From Vibrio tubiashii ATCC 19109 (lineage in GTDB: Bacteria; Pseudomonadota; Gammaproteobacteria; Enterobacterales; Vibrionaceae): 64,000 nucleotides of DNA. Positions 1 through 9,108 of this stretch are shown here, piece after piece; position 1 is the first letter of the stretch; every line of letters begins with the position of its first letter. The notes under the pieces are model-generated. The model had not been told where the DNA came from and searched no databases. It saw nothing but the letters and a program-made list of their open reading frames with translations. The position numbers and the translations under genes are program-made. The DNA lies in the NCBI RefSeq assembly GCF_000772105.1, contig NZ_CP009354.1, positions 2,728,001 to 2,792,000 on the forward strand, given 5' to 3'.

Positions 1-512
1 TTTACTACTCTCAAACTCATTCACTAGAAGATATTGCCGCTAACATTGAGCAGCTAAGCGAGTATGCGCAAGATCCAAATGTCGGAAGAAAGAACGCGCA
101 GGACTTTAGAAATCAGCTAGCAGAACTCAAAAATCGTTACGATACAGAGTCTAAAGTTCGTTACTTCTACCAACTGAGTGAGCAACCTGTTATCACTTTG
201 GCGCAAGGCAAATGGCCTAGTGAAGTGTTTTCATTCTGTGGCGGTGAAAATATCTTTGAGAGCAGTGCTGCGCCTTACCCGCAAGTAGGGAAAGAGCAAG
301 TCATCTTGCAGAACCCAGAAGTGATGTTTACTTCTCAGCATGCCATCGCCAATGGCAATATTTGGGCGCAGTGGAGTGAGCAACTTTCGGCGGTAAAGAA
401 CAACTACATCTGGTCTTTAAATTCAGACTGGATAAATCGCCCAACGCCAAGAACGCTCAAAGCTATCGAGCAAGTTTGTGAGCATTTCGAAACAGTAAGG
501 CGAAATCGCTAA
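1..512 (+). CDS. btuF: Vitamin B12 ABC transporter substrate-binding protein BtuF, C-terminal part
   Basis: The reading frame is open from base 3 to a TAA at 510-512, so the 5' part of the gene lies outside the window. About 169 C-terminal residues remain. They match the second lobe of the periplasmic cobalamin-binding protein that delivers vitamin B12 to BtuCD: a long connecting helix with SLEDIAANIEQL, then WPSEVFSFCGGENIF, an Ala-Ala-Pro-Tyr-Pro turn and a VMFTSQHA strand. The next gene is a YadS-type membrane protein, as in E. coli, which supports the assignment. The signal peptide and first lobe cannot be seen here. Confidence 0.85.
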   Translation, partial: YYSQTHSLEDIAANIEQLSEYAQDPNVGRKNAQDFRNQLAELKNRYDTESKVRYFYQLSEQPVITLAQGKWPSEVFSFCGGENIFESSAAPYPQVGKEQVILQNPEVMFTSQHAIANGNIWAQWSEQLSAVKNNYIWSLNSDWINRPTPRTLKAIEQVCEHFETVRRNR

Positions 513-586
513 CGGTTAAACGATGATATCTCGTACAATCCCTTTTCGTTTTCTGTTCCCTTTTTTAAGTAAGAGATTTTAGTGTC

Positions 587-1207
587 ATGGATTCCATGCT
601 GCTTTATGTCGTCGACTTGTTCGGTACGGCTATTTTTGCAATTTCAGGTGTTCTATTAGCGGGTCGATTAAAAATGGACCCTTTTGGTGTTGCTGTACTT
701 GGTAGTGTCACTGCAATAGGCGGAGGCACCATCCGTGATATGGCCCTGGGTGCGACGCCGGTTTTCTGGATCACCGATACCAACTATTTGTGGACCATCC
801 TGATTACTTGCTTGCTCACCATGCTTATAGTCAGAAGACCTAAGCGTCTCGCATGGTGGATATTACCTGTCTGTGATGCCATTGGTCTCGCGGTGTTTGT
901 CGGCATTGGCGTTGAAAAGACCATGGCTTATCAAGACTCTGCCCTTGTAGCGATCATTATGGGTGTAATAACAGGCTGCGGTGGCGGTATTATCCGTGAC
1001 GTACTTGCCCGTGAAGTACCTATGGTTCTTAGAAGTGAAGTGTACGCGACCGCATGTATCATTGGTGGAGCATTCCACACCGCCGCTTTAGCCATGGGTC
1101 ACAGTAGCGATAGCGCATTTCTCGCAGGTGTAGCCTCGACTCTACTCATTAGACTTGGCGCCATTCGCTGGCACTTGTCACTGCCAACGTTTGCTTTGAA
1201 TCGATAG
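587..1207 (+). CDS. TRIC/UPF0126-family membrane protein (YadS-like)
   Basis: A 206-residue, almost entirely hydrophobic protein with about seven membrane spans. It is built from two similar halves; each carries the family signature, GGGTIRD near residue 46 and GGGIIRD near residue 132. This is the bacterial trimeric intracellular cation (TRIC) channel family, earlier called UPF0126. Archaeal and bacterial members conduct monovalent cations in vitro, but the physiological role of this paralogue is not known. It follows btuF as yadS does in E. coli. The ATG at 587 has only a loose Shine-Dalgarno (AAGTAAGAG about 15 bases upstream), but it matches the usual N-terminus. Confidence 0.85.
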   Translation: MDSMLLYVVDLFGTAIFAISGVLLAGRLKMDPFGVAVLGSVTAIGGGTIRDMALGATPVFWITDTNYLWTILITCLLTMLIVRRPKRLAWWILPVCDAIGLAVFVGIGVEKTMAYQDSALVAIIMGVITGCGGGIIRDVLAREVPMVLRSEVYATACIIGGAFHTAALAMGHSSDSAFLAGVASTLLIRLGAIRWHLSLPTFALNR

Positions 1208-1236
1208 CGGGATTATTTCCAAAGGTTTACTTTAAT

Positions 1237-1343
1237 TGTCATTCCTTAGAACGAAGAATGAGTGAGTAAGGAATCTCCAAATCCAATTCGACTTGCTTTA
1301 AGAGATCCCCAACTCGTTCGTTCCTCACTCTTGAGGATGACAG
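1237..1343. repeat. Interspersed Vibrio repeat element, copy 1
   Basis: An imperfect palindromic element of about 107 bases between yadS and the threonine operon. It begins with GTCATTCC and ends with GAGGATGACAG, with GGAATCTC and GATCCCCAACTCGTTC inside. A second copy in opposite orientation lies at 28401-28495 and shares these four blocks. A further GGAATGAC at 1358-1365 may be the remains of another arm. It encodes no credible protein. Confidence 0.75.
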
Positions 1344-1385
1344 TAATAACACGTCTAGGAATGACAAGTAGGTAACGACCCAAAT

Positions 1386-1413
1386 AAAAAAGGTCACCGA
1401 AGTGACCTTTTTC
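1386..1413 (-). terminator. Rho-independent terminator of thrABC
   Basis: AAAAGGTCACC and its complement form a tight hairpin flanked by A-runs and T-runs on the two sides, about 20 bases past the thrC stop. It could act in both directions, but thrC is the nearer gene. Confidence 0.8.
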
Positions 1414-1431
1414 GTATTCAATAAGCGCGGA

Positions 1432-2715
1432 TTATTTCTGCACTCGACGCAGTACTTGTTTTAGCAAGTCAAAGTCGTTAGCTAGGTCTTCAGATAGAAG
1501 CTCCATTGCAGCGTGCTTAGCGAGTGGTCCTGGTAATTCGATATCTGAACCGAGAATATCATCGACCACTTCTTTGAACTTGGCTGGGTGAGCGGTACAT
1601 AGGAATAGGCCAGTTTCGCCCTCTTGAAGCTGCTCGTCTAGAACGCGGTAAGCGATCGCACCGTGTGGCTCACACAGGTAACCTTGCTCATGCAGCTCTT
1701 TGACTGATTCCGCACTTTGCGCATCAGTGACCGCACCTTTACCAAGCGCCTCTAAGCCCCACTCTTTTACGCGGCATAGCTCTTCGATACGTGGCCAGTT
1801 GTTTGGTTGACTAACATCCATCGCATTCGAAGTTGTCGCCACTGTTGGCTTAGGATCCCAGTTACCTGTTTCTAGGTAGCGCGGCACAGTATCATTAGCG
1901 TTAGTCGCTGCAATGAAACGTTTGATTGGCAAACCCAGAGCTTTAGCCAATAGACCTGCAGTCAAGTTACCGAAGTTGCCACTTGGTACAGAAACAACAA
2001 GATTCTCACGCTGCTCTTTGCTTAGCTGTGAAGCCGCTTCAAAGTAGTAACAGATTTGCGCCATTAGACGTGAGATGTTGATGGAGTTCGCTGAGTTAAG
2101 GCCAATCTCTTCACGCAGTGCCGCATCATCAAATGCTTGCTTAACCAAAGCCTGACAAGCATCGAAGTCACCATCAATGGCTACTGTGTGAATGTTCTTA
2201 CCAAGCGTACAGAACAGCTTTTCTTGTAGCGGACTGATCTTACCTTTTGGATATAGGATAACGACATTGATGTCTTCCATTCCATAGAAGGCATGAGCAA
2301 CTGCTGCACCCGTATCACCCGAAGTTGCGGTTAGGATGGTGATTTTACCGCCATCAGAAACAGCCGCGAGTGACTGCGCCATAAAACGACCACCAAAGTC
2401 TTTAAACGCTAATGTCGGACCATGGAATAACTCTAGCGCGTATACGCCCTCTTTAACTTTGTTAATTGGAGCTGGGAATTGGAAAGCAGCATCCACTAGC
2501 GAGTTCACTTTCTCTTCCGCAAGTTCATCACCAATTAACGCAGAAAGAATCTTTGTACTACGTGAAATAAAATCTTCTGCTAACAGGGCGTCGATATCAT
2601 CGAACTTAGGCAACTCTTGTGGGAAAAAAAGGCCTTGGTTACGACCTAACCCTTGGCGAACGGCTTGGCCAAAGGATACTTGTTCATCATTTTCTTTTAT
2701 GTTGTACAGCTTCAT
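1432..2715 (-). CDS. thrC: Threonine synthase
   Basis: The enzyme converts O-phospho-L-homoserine to threonine with pyridoxal phosphate, the last step of the pathway. At 427 residues it has the length of the E. coli-type enzyme. [10 protein letters not shown] (about residues 100-109) holds the PLP lysine at about residue 105. [15 protein letters not shown] and [10 protein letters not shown] are the family's phosphate- and cofactor-binding loops. It is the third gene of the operon, and its start overlaps the end of thrB by four bases (ATGA type), indicating translational coupling. A terminator follows. Confidence 0.97.
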   Translation of the reverse strand: MKLYNIKENDEQVSFGQAVRQGLGRNQGLFFPQELPKFDDIDALLAEDFISRSTKILSALIGDELAEEKVNSLVDAAFQFPAPINKVKEGVYALELFHGPTLAFKDFGGRFMAQSLAAVSDGGKITILTATSGDTGAAVAHAFYGMEDINVVILYPKGKISPLQEKLFCTLGKNIHTVAIDGDFDACQALVKQAFDDAALREEIGLNSANSINISRLMAQICYYFEAASQLSKEQRENLVVSVPSGNFGNLTAGLLAKALGLPIKRFIAATNANDTVPRYLETGNWDPKPTVATTSNAMDVSQPNNWPRIEELCRVKEWGLEALGKGAVTDAQSAESVKELHEQGYLCEPHGAIAYRVLDEQLQEGETGLFLCTAHPAKFKEVVDDILGSDIELPGPLAKHAAMELLSEDLANDFDLLKQVLRRVQK

Positions 2716-3680
2716 AGCTCACTTCCTGTTACGTTCGAACCTTGCTTGTTGAGGCGACAAACATGGACGAATCCTTCTTCATTTTGTACGTAGTTTTGTT
2801 CAAGCCAGCGAGCAACTCGCTCAGCGACATCTTTATCTTTACAAATACTAAATAGTGTTGGGCCACTACCAGAAATACCAGTAGCTAAAGCCCCGGCTGT
2901 AGCTGCATATTTACGTGCGTCAGCAAAGCCTGGTAGCAGTTTCTCACGATACGGTTCAGCGATCACGTCTTTGATCATCTTCGCTGCCAATTCAGGTTGA
3001 TTTGAATGACACGCATGGATAAAACCAGCAAGGTGACGACCGTGAGCAATGATATCTTGACGGCGATATTGAGAGGGTAAGATCTCGCGTGCTTCAGCGG
3101 TTGAAACCTTGATCCCTGGGTACGCCATTACCCAGTACCAATCGTCAAAGCATGGTACTTCTTGGCTGATAATCCCAAGCTCTTCTAGCATAAGCTGAAC
3201 GCCACCTAAGTAACATGGCGCAACGTTATCATAGTGGATGCCACCAGAAATTTGGCCTTCCATTTCACCCATGAGTGCGAGCAGTTCTGTCTCATTTAAC
3301 GGCTCACCATGAAAACGGTTTAGTGCATCAAGCGCGGCAACAATCGAACAGGCGCTAGAACCTAATCCAGAGCCGATTGGCATGTTCTTTTCTAACGTCA
3401 TTTCCAACGCTAGCAGCGCTTCACCTTTTTTGTCTAGCTCTCTGGCAAATACTCGCCAACAGTCATAAACGATATTTTCTTTTGGATCAGCAGGCAGCTT
3501 AGAAACAAAGTTACCTGCTGTTTTCAAACTGAATGGTTCGCTACCTGATTTCACTAAAACTCGATCACCGAGTAGAGTGCCATCAATTGGGGACACAGCC
3601 GCCCCCAACACGTCGAAACCGACACTAACATTACCAATTGATGCTGGAGCGTAAACTGCTACATCCATACCACGGCTCAT
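2712..3680 (-). CDS. thrB: Homoserine kinase
   Basis: A GHMP-family kinase that phosphorylates L-homoserine with ATP. The ATP-binding glycine-rich motif [12 protein letters not shown] lies near residues 97-108, and the C-terminal GISGSGPT motif is present. The length is 322 residues from the ATG at 3680, which has AGGAG eight bases upstream, inside the end of thrA. A second in-frame ATG at 3668 gives the 318-residue N-terminus (MDVAVYAP) commonly annotated in Vibrio, but it sits farther from that Shine-Dalgarno. Only three bases separate it from thrA, and it overlaps thrC by four. Confidence 0.96.
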   Translation of the reverse strand: MSRGMDVAVYAPASIGNVSVGFDVLGAAVSPIDGTLLGDRVLVKSGSEPFSLKTAGNFVSKLPADPKENIVYDCWRVFARELDKKGEALLALEMTLEKNMPIGSGLGSSACSIVAALDALNRFHGEPLNETELLALMGEMEGQISGGIHYDNVAPCYLGGVQLMLEELGIISQEVPCFDDWYWVMAYPGIKVSTAEAREILPSQYRRQDIIAHGRHLAGFIHACHSNQPELAAKMIKDVIAEPYREKLLPGFADARKYAATAGALATGISGSGPTLFSICKDKDVAERVARWLEQNYVQNEEGFVHVCRLNKQGSNVTGSEL

Positions 3681-3683
3681 ATT

Positions 3684-6143
3684 CTAAACTCCTAGCTTCC
3701 AACCTAATGTACGCATCACGTCTGAGAAAACGCCTGCCGCTGTTACTTCAGTACCCGCACCGTAACCGCGTAATACAAGCGGAATAGGTTGGTAGTAGCG
3801 GCTGTAGAATGCCAGTGCGTTCTCACCATCTTTAATCTTAAACATTGGATCGTTTTCATCTACTGCAGCAATGCTTACGCGGCACTGGCCATCTGCAATT
3901 TCACCCACATAACGCAGTACTTTGCCCTCTTCAGCGGCTTGAGCAGATTGCTCCTTAAAGTAAGCGTCCGCTTCTGGAAGGCGAGCCATAAACTCTTCTA
4001 CGCTGCCTGAATCATCAAAGCCAGGTGGCAGTGCTTGATCGACGATCACATCTTCAAGCTCGAGGTTCATACCCGCTTCACGCGCAAGAATAAGTAGCTT
4101 ACGCGCGACATCCATACCTGAAAGATCATCACGTGGGTCAGGCTCTGTAAAGCCATTGTCTTTAGCAATGTTGGTCGCTTGGCTTAGTGTCATGCCTTCA
4201 TCAAGCTTGCCGAAGATGTAAGAAAGTGAACCAGATAAAATGCCACTAAAACGTTCAAGTTCATCACCTGCAGAAATAAGGTTCTGTAGGTTTTCGATAA
4301 CTGGCAGACCAGCACCTACCGTTGTTTCGTACATCAATTTGCGGCGAGAGCTACGCGCAACATCGCGCAATTGGTGGTAGTAAGCCATGCTCGACGTATT
4401 GGCTTTCTTGTTTGGTGTGACAACGTGGAAGCCTGCTGCCAAGAAATCTGCGTACTGATTGGCGATAGATTCACTTGAAGTACAATCCACCAGCACAGGG
4501 TTGATGATATGGTTACGTTGAACAAGAGAGATCAAGCGAGCCAAAGTAAACTCTTCGGAAGCATCTTTCATGCGATCGCGCCAATGATCGAGTGGTAGCC
4601 CTTCGCTATCTAGCAGTAGCCCCTTGCTGTTCGCTAGACCACATACTCGAAGGATAATGCCTTTTTCTGCCAATTTAGCTTGCTGACGCTGAATCTGATC
4701 CACCAGCTCACCACCAACACCACCAACACCAACAACAAACACATCGAGGAAGTGTTTCGAGTTAAATAGATTTTCATGACACGCTTTGATCGCTTCAGAG
4801 ATCTTATCTTCCGGAATCACCGCAGAGATAGCACGCTCCGAAGAACCTTGGGCAATAGCGACGATATTGACGTTCACTTCTGCTAGGGAAGAGAAGAATT
4901 GCGAAGCCACACCACGTGATGTGCGCATACCGTCACCCACTAGCGTTACGATAGCCACGTCACTGATAAATTCGACAGGCTCTAGTAGACCGTCTTTAAG
5001 CTCAAGCTCGAAAGTCTCGCTCAGTGCTTGCTCAGCAATTTCTTTGTCTTGTGCTTCAATACAGAAACTGATGCTGTATTCAGAAGAAGACTGAGTAATC
5101 AGCACAATAGAGACACCTGCTGAAGACATTGCACCGAAGACTCGGCTCGCCATGCCAACCATGCCTTTCATACCTGGGCCAGACACGTTAACCATTGTTA
5201 AGTCGCTAAGCGTCGTGATGCCTTTAATCGCTAGATTATCTTCACCTGTATCTTGACCGATTAAAGTCCCCGCTCCTTGTGGGTTAAAGCTGTTTTTAAT
5301 CAAACAAGGAATGTGGAACTGAGCGATAGGTGCAATGGTTTTAGGGTGTAAAACGGAAGCACCAAAGTAAGAGAGTTCCATTGCCTCTTGGTAACTGAGC
5401 GATTTAAGTAGACGCGCATCATCTACTAGGCGAGGGTCACAGTTGTAGACGCCATCTACGTCAGTCCAAATCTCACAGCAATCGGCGCGCAGACATGCAG
5501 CCAATACTGCAGCTGAGTAATCTGAGCCGTTTCGACCTAGCGTAACTAATTCGCCATCTTCATTACCCGCAGTAAAACCAGGCATGATGTTAACGTGACC
5601 TTGAGGAAGAGGGGTTTGACGGAAGTTTTGCGTTGAAACTTCAACATCAACCATCGCTTCTAAATGCTCACCGCGAGCAAATAAGTACTGAACAGGATCA
5701 ATCAGACTTGCCGCTTGTCCTTTCGCTTCCAATACCGCCTTCATTAGTTGGATAGAAACGCGCTCACCTTTACTGATAATGCGAGCATTAACGTTGTCTG
5801 GGCACATGCCTAAAAGGTTGATGCCATGAACGAACTGACGTAACTGAGTTAGAGAAGTTTTAACTTGGTTGTCGTAACCACTGCCATCAATGTTTGGCAG
5901 CACTTGTTTGATATCTTGGAAAAGGTCGCGGAAAGAATCTTCGAGCTCGGCAATTTGCAGCTCAGCCTCACCATTTTTTAACGCGCCTTCAATTACAGAA
6001 ACTAACTTATTGGTGGTTTTACCCGGTGCTGAAAGCACAACCGCCACTTCTTCTTGCTGGGCATTATTAGCAATGATATCTGCCGCTCTTAAAAAACGAT
6101 CAGCATCCGCTAATGATGAACCTCCAAACTTTAAAACTCGCAT
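3684..6143 (-). CDS. thrA: Bifunctional aspartokinase I / homoserine dehydrogenase I
   Basis: The enzyme catalyses the first and third steps from aspartate to threonine. The aspartokinase domain opens with KFGGSS (residues 5-10). Two ACT-type regulatory segments follow (about 310-455), which in the family bind threonine for feedback inhibition. The homoserine dehydrogenase half starts with a VVGVGGVGG dinucleotide-binding loop near residue 470 and contains [13 protein letters not shown] chose the ATG at 6143 (819 residues, MRVLKFGG) because GGAGG stands at ideal distance before it. A longer frame from 6164 would place that Shine-Dalgarno inside the gene. Transcription is probably set by the thrL attenuator just upstream. 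Confidence 0.97.
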   Translation of the reverse strand: MRVLKFGGSSLADADRFLRAADIIANNAQQEEVAVVLSAPGKTTNKLVSVIEGALKNGEAELQIAELEDSFRDLFQDIKQVLPNIDGSGYDNQVKTSLTQLRQFVHGINLLGMCPDNVNARIISKGERVSIQLMKAVLEAKGQAASLIDPVQYLFARGEHLEAMVDVEVSTQNFRQTPLPQGHVNIMPGFTAGNEDGELVTLGRNGSDYSAAVLAACLRADCCEIWTDVDGVYNCDPRLVDDARLLKSLSYQEAMELSYFGASVLHPKTIAPIAQFHIPCLIKNSFNPQGAGTLIGQDTGEDNLAIKGITTLSDLTMVNVSGPGMKGMVGMASRVFGAMSSAGVSIVLITQSSSEYSISFCIEAQDKEIAEQALSETFELELKDGLLEPVEFISDVAIVTLVGDGMRTSRGVASQFFSSLAEVNVNIVAIAQGSSERAISAVIPEDKISEAIKACHENLFNSKHFLDVFVVGVGGVGGELVDQIQRQQAKLAEKGIILRVCGLANSKGLLLDSEGLPLDHWRDRMKDASEEFTLARLISLVQRNHIINPVLVDCTSSESIANQYADFLAAGFHVVTPNKKANTSSMAYYHQLRDVARSSRRKLMYETTVGAGLPVIENLQNLISAGDELERFSGILSGSLSYIFGKLDEGMTLSQATNIAKDNGFTEPDPRDDLSGMDVARKLLILAREAGMNLELEDVIVDQALPPGFDDSGSVEEFMARLPEADAYFKEQSAQAAEEGKVLRYVGEIADGQCRVSIAAVDENDPMFKIKDGENALAFYSRYYQPIPLVLRGYGAGTEVTAAGVFSDVMRTLGWKLGV

Positions 6144-6174
6144 CCCTTCCTCCAAATAGGTCATAAATTGACAT

Positions 6175-6214
6175 AAAAAAAGGCCTGTATCTGGTGGGAT
6201 ACAGGCCTTTTTTT
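6175..6214 (-). terminator. Threonine-operon attenuator terminator
   Basis: The ten-base arms at 6182-6191 and 6198-6207 form a perfect GC-rich stem with a six-base loop. A-runs and T-runs flank it on both sides. It lies between the thrL stop and the thrA start on the minus strand, exactly where a transcription attenuator should be. Readthrough would depend on ribosome position on thrL. Confidence 0.88.
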
Positions 6215-6228
6215 AAAATTTCTTTCGC

Positions 6229-6303
6229 TTAGCAGCCTGCCCCAACAATAGCGATGTCGGTAATAATAATGGTTGTGGTCATTACTAGGCGTTGGTGCTG
6301 CAT
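6229..6303 (-). CDS. thrL: thr operon leader peptide
   Basis: A 24-codon frame read on the minus strand: MQHQRLVMTTTIIITDIAIVGAGC. It has three consecutive threonine codons followed by three isoleucine codons and another threonine, which is the composition expected of a Thr/Ile-sensing leader. Its stop is 15 bases before the attenuator hairpin. The first ATG (6303) has only a weak purine-rich stretch upstream; the internal ATG at codon 8 is an alternative start. Ribosome stalling on the Thr/Ile codons when charged tRNA is scarce would favour readthrough into thrA. Confidence 0.88.
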   Translation of the reverse strand: MQHQRLVMTTTIIITDIAIVGAGC

Positions 6304-6577
6304 ATTCTTAATTATCTTTACGATGTGTGTTTGCTTACTTATACGTTTACCTTATTTTTCCCACTCTCGTCAACGAAAAGTTACTATTTTTTGTTCACAC
6401 TCAGGCTCACTCGCATTCACAACATCTCACCATGTTAATCATTGATTGCAACAACCAATGAAACCATTAGCACATATCATAATAACTAATTGCTATATAA
6501 AACTTGCAACTAGTTCGTTCGTTTTATGCTTTAATTAGTTTTGCAGTGGAAAGCAGACAATAACAAAGGAGTGGCAT

Positions 6578-7039
6578 ATGAAAATAATCCTAAGCCTATC
6601 AGCGCTACTATGCGCCTGCCCGTTGTTTGCAACCGAACTGCCTCCCTTACCTTCTCAGCAATCCACTTCGCCACATAAGATCTTTTTATCGACAGAAAAC
6701 GATCAGTATGATTTTGATTCTTGGAAAATTGATGGTGGCTACTCTTACAATCTGTTCGACAAAGTCGATCTTTATGTCGGGGCACGACTTAACAATAACG
6801 ATAAGATCAATGAGACAGGTTTTCTTAGTGGCGTGAGTTACCAATTGACACCAAGAGTCTCAGTACAAAGTACCTTGCATTCCTACAGCGATGAGACCTT
6901 ATCAGAAGGAAGAGAATCCAGTATTGCGGCAGAAGTATCAAGCCGTATGAAGTTAACTGATAACTTGGATGTGCATGCCACTCTCGACTATCAAGAGTGG
7001 CAAAAAGGAGTTGAAGTAGGACTGGGCTTTAGATTCTAA
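6578..7039 (+). CDS. Small secreted beta-barrel outer-membrane protein, function unknown
   Basis: The 153 residues begin with a clear signal peptide ([18 protein letters not shown], cleavage likely before Thr-Glu). The rest alternates polar and hydrophobic residues in short strands (for example [29 protein letters not shown]). It ends VGLGFRF, a terminal phenylalanine typical of outer-membrane beta-barrels, so I infer a small barrel of about eight strands. No family was recognised with certainty. AAAGGAG stands eight bases before the ATG. The gene converges on the RraA-like gene and overlaps its end by four bases. Confidence 0.7.
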   Translation: MKIILSLSALLCACPLFATELPPLPSQQSTSPHKIFLSTENDQYDFDSWKIDGGYSYNLFDKVDLYVGARLNNNDKINETGFLSGVSYQLTPRVSVQSTLHSYSDETLSEGRESSIAAEVSSRMKLTDNLDVHATLDYQEWQKGVEVGLGFRF

Positions 7040-7521
7040 CTCCAATCTAGCAGTTCAGTTGACATCAAAACGCCATTCCAATCCGCATAGATATAATCAC
7101 CCGGCTGAATCATTTGATTGTGTATTGTCAGTGTGACATTCACTTCGCCAGCTCCACGTTTCTCTGTCTTAAATGGGCAAGTCCCCAAGGCTTTAATACC
7201 CAGCTCCATTTCGGCCATCATGCCGACATCTCGAACGGCACCATTGACGATCACACCTTCCCAGTTATTATCGATAGCCAAGATCGCCAGTTGATCGCCC
7301 AACAAGGCTTTCTGGCAAGAGCCATGTCCATCGACAACCAGTACTTTTCCCGTACCATCTTGGCTCAGCATTTCTCTAACTTTTGAATTATCGTGATAGC
7401 AGCGCACCGTGACAATTTCACCGTAAAAGGCAAACTTTTGACCAAAGCTGTGTAGAGGTAACTCTAGCAGAGTAACCTTATCTTCATGCTTATCACAAAT
7501 ATCAGGGGTTATATCTTTCAT
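7036..7521 (-). CDS. RraA-family protein, possible HMG/oxaloacetate aldolase
   Basis: A 161-residue member of the RraA/DlpA-like fold. In E. coli RraA binds and inhibits RNase E; related enzymes are class II 4-hydroxy-4-methyl-2-oxoglutarate (HMG) aldolases that also decarboxylate oxaloacetate. This copy keeps the residues I associate with the aldolases: Asp76 in LLGDQLA and the Arg97-Asp98 pair in GAVRD. E. coli RraA has GAVRQ and lacks the Asp in the first motif. I therefore favour an enzyme over an RNase E inhibitor, as inference. The start at 7521 has GGAGGA at five bases; the longer frame from 7542 would bury it. Confidence 0.8.
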   Translation of the reverse strand: MKDITPDICDKHEDKVTLLELPLHSFGQKFAFYGEIVTVRCYHDNSKVREMLSQDGTGKVLVVDGHGSCQKALLGDQLAILAIDNNWEGVIVNGAVRDVGMMAEMELGIKALGTCPFKTEKRGAGEVNVTLTIHNQMIQPGDYIYADWNGVLMSTELLDWS

Positions 7522-7558
7522 TTTTCCTCCATGAACTTCCAAAATTAAAAATCGAATC

Positions 7559-7948
7559 CTATCGACAGCGGCTGCGCCAATTGCCTAGCGCGACCTTGCT
7601 TTGTTCTTCTAAGCAGGAAAGGAGAAATAGCCTCTCTCCTTCGACATAATAGATGGCGTTTTGTTGGTATTTTCGCCCTAACTCTAACGCCTCGTGTTGG
7701 CTAATTTGAACAGCAAAACTCTCTTCAAACCAAGTAAAATCCTTATTGCCCACTTGGACACCACACCAACAAGTATGGCTCACTTCTTGAGCTAAGTGTT
7801 GATTATTTCTGTCATTATCACTTTTTGACAGCCAAATACTTTTCGGGTTCCAAGCTGTAATAATAGCAAACTGGCTGCACATTAGTTGTCGCTCAAAACG
7901 AAAGTAAGGATCGCAGTAGGCTTGCCAGAGGTCAGAATCAATTGCCAT
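7559..7948 (-). CDS. DUF3293-domain protein
   Basis: A 129-residue cytoplasmic protein. Its [11 protein letters not shown] segment (about residues 27-37), followed by [10 protein letters not shown], is the signature of the DUF3293 family. The central W-C-G-V-Q-V-G and WFEESFAV stretches also fit. No catalytic residues or role are known. It is 37 bases upstream of the RraA-like gene on the same strand, so the two could be cotranscribed. Its upstream side faces the long arcA promoter region. Confidence 0.75.
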   Translation of the reverse strand: MAIDSDLWQAYCDPYFRFERQLMCSQFAIITAWNPKSIWLSKSDNDRNNQHLAQEVSHTCWCGVQVGNKDFTWFEESFAVQISQHEALELGRKYQQNAIYYVEGERLFLLSCLEEQSKVALGNWRSRCR

Positions 7949-8004
7949 AAAACCACAAGTTATACATTTAATAGATACTATTAATATTTGTTACATTCTA
8001 ACTC

Positions 8005-8018
8005 TTGATATAAATCAA
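8005..8018. promoter_or_regulatory. FNR box upstream of arcA
   Basis: TTGATATAAATCAA matches the full FNR consensus (TTGAT, four bases, ATCAA) with no mismatch. It lies in the 326-base space between the DUF3293 gene and arcA, about 60 bases upstream of a candidate -10 hexamer, TATAGA, at 8068-8073. Control of arcA by FNR under oxygen limitation is known in E. coli. The remainder of the gap looks like a roughly 200-base arcA leader with a small GAGG/CCTC hairpin. Confidence 0.8.
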
Positions 8019-8274
8019 CAAAGTGATTGGAATTAACATTTCTACGTTGTTAGCATGCTGTTAACATTATAGAATCCGCCTCAAAGACTAGTAGAATGTA
8101 GAGGATTAGGGACCTCTTCAGCGTAGAAAAGCAGCACCAAGGATGGCGGGCGATCAAAGAGAGTGTATTTTTACAGTCTTTGGTTTATTATCAACATCAC
8201 ATTACCTGTATGTTATGTTTTTGCCTAGAATTTATTCTATTAGCACAAATTTTTCACAAGTTTAGGTACCGCCA

Positions 8275-8991
8275 ATGCAAACCCCGCACATTCTTATTGT
8301 TGAAGATGAGCAAGTAACTCGTAACACTCTAAAGAGTATTTTTGAAGCAGAGGGATACGCTGTTTTTGAGGCCAGTGACGGTGAAGAGATGCACCAGGTG
8401 CTGTCTGACAACCAAGTGAACTTGGTCATTATGGACATCAACCTACCAGGCAAGAATGGTCTACTGCTCGCTCGCGAACTGCGTGAGCAAGCTAACGTTG
8501 CACTAATGTTCTTAACAGGCCGTGACAATGAAGTTGATAAGATTCTTGGTCTAGAAATCGGTGCTGACGATTACATCACTAAACCGTTTAACCCACGTGA
8601 ACTGACTATCCGTGCTCGCAACCTACTGAATCGCTCGATGAATTCAAGCGCAGTTAGCGAAGACAAGCGCAGCGTAGAGAAATACGAGTTCAATGGTTGG
8701 GTACTTGATATCAACAGTCGCTCACTGGTTAGCCCGAGCGGCGATGGCTACAAGCTACCGCGTTCTGAGTTCCGTGCTCTACTTCACTTCTGTGAAAACC
8801 CAGGCAAGATTCAGACACGTGCAGACCTGCTGAAGAAAATGACAGGTCGCGAACTTAAGCCACACGACCGTACTGTTGACGTAACGATTCGTCGTATTCG
8901 TAAGCACTTTGAATCAGTTTCTGGTACACCAGAAATCATTGCAACGATTCACGGTGAAGGCTACCGCTTCTGTGGTGATCTAGAAGAGTAA
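8275..8991 (+). CDS. arcA: Two-component response regulator ArcA
   Basis: An OmpR-class regulator of 238 residues that controls respiratory and fermentative genes when phosphorylated by ArcB. The receiver domain (about 1-120) has the acidic pair at residues 10-11, the phosphoacceptor Asp54 in VIMDINLPG and the conserved lysine in ITKPF. The C-terminal winged helix carries [14 protein letters not shown] and ends with the GEGYRF wing motif. Identity to E. coli ArcA is high by eye. The gene stands alone, with an FNR box upstream and a terminator directly after it. Confidence 0.97.
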   Translation: MQTPHILIVEDEQVTRNTLKSIFEAEGYAVFEASDGEEMHQVLSDNQVNLVIMDINLPGKNGLLLARELREQANVALMFLTGRDNEVDKILGLEIGADDYITKPFNPRELTIRARNLLNRSMNSSAVSEDKRSVEKYEFNGWVLDINSRSLVSPSGDGYKLPRSEFRALLHFCENPGKIQTRADLLKKMTGRELKPHDRTVDVTIRRIRKHFESVSGTPEIIATIHGEGYRFCGDLEE

Positions 8992-9006
8992 TCGACTCTT
9001 TATCAG

Positions 9007-9033
9007 AAAATGGAGCCAATCGGCTCCATTTTT
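9007..9033 (+). terminator. arcA terminator
   Basis: TGGAGCC and GGCTCCA pair around a four-base loop, and five T residues follow. It starts 15 bases after the arcA stop. Confidence 0.85.
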
Positions 9034-9049
9034 GTATGTATTGGATATA

Positions 9050-9078
9050 AAAATGCTCGCTATTTAGCGAGCATTTGT
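9050..9078 (-). terminator. hldE terminator
   Basis: Eleven-base arms (9051-9061 and 9066-9076) form a perfect hairpin. On the minus strand a run of T follows it. It lies about 30 bases beyond the hldE stop and is back to back with the arcA terminator. Confidence 0.8.
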
Positions 9079-9108
9079 TCATTCGTTGTTAGGGTCTGTT
9101 GACCTAGG

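Noticed and set aside
1239..1421. 60-codon frame on the minus strand downstream of yadS
   Set aside because: It lies wholly within the interspersed repeat and the thr terminator, with no ribosome site and no protein-like composition.
8143..8265. 40-codon frame (MAGDQRECIF...) ending ten bases before arcA
   Set aside because: AAGG abuts its ATG with no spacing and the codons look random; it is more likely part of the arcA leader. It would need ribosome profiling to revive.
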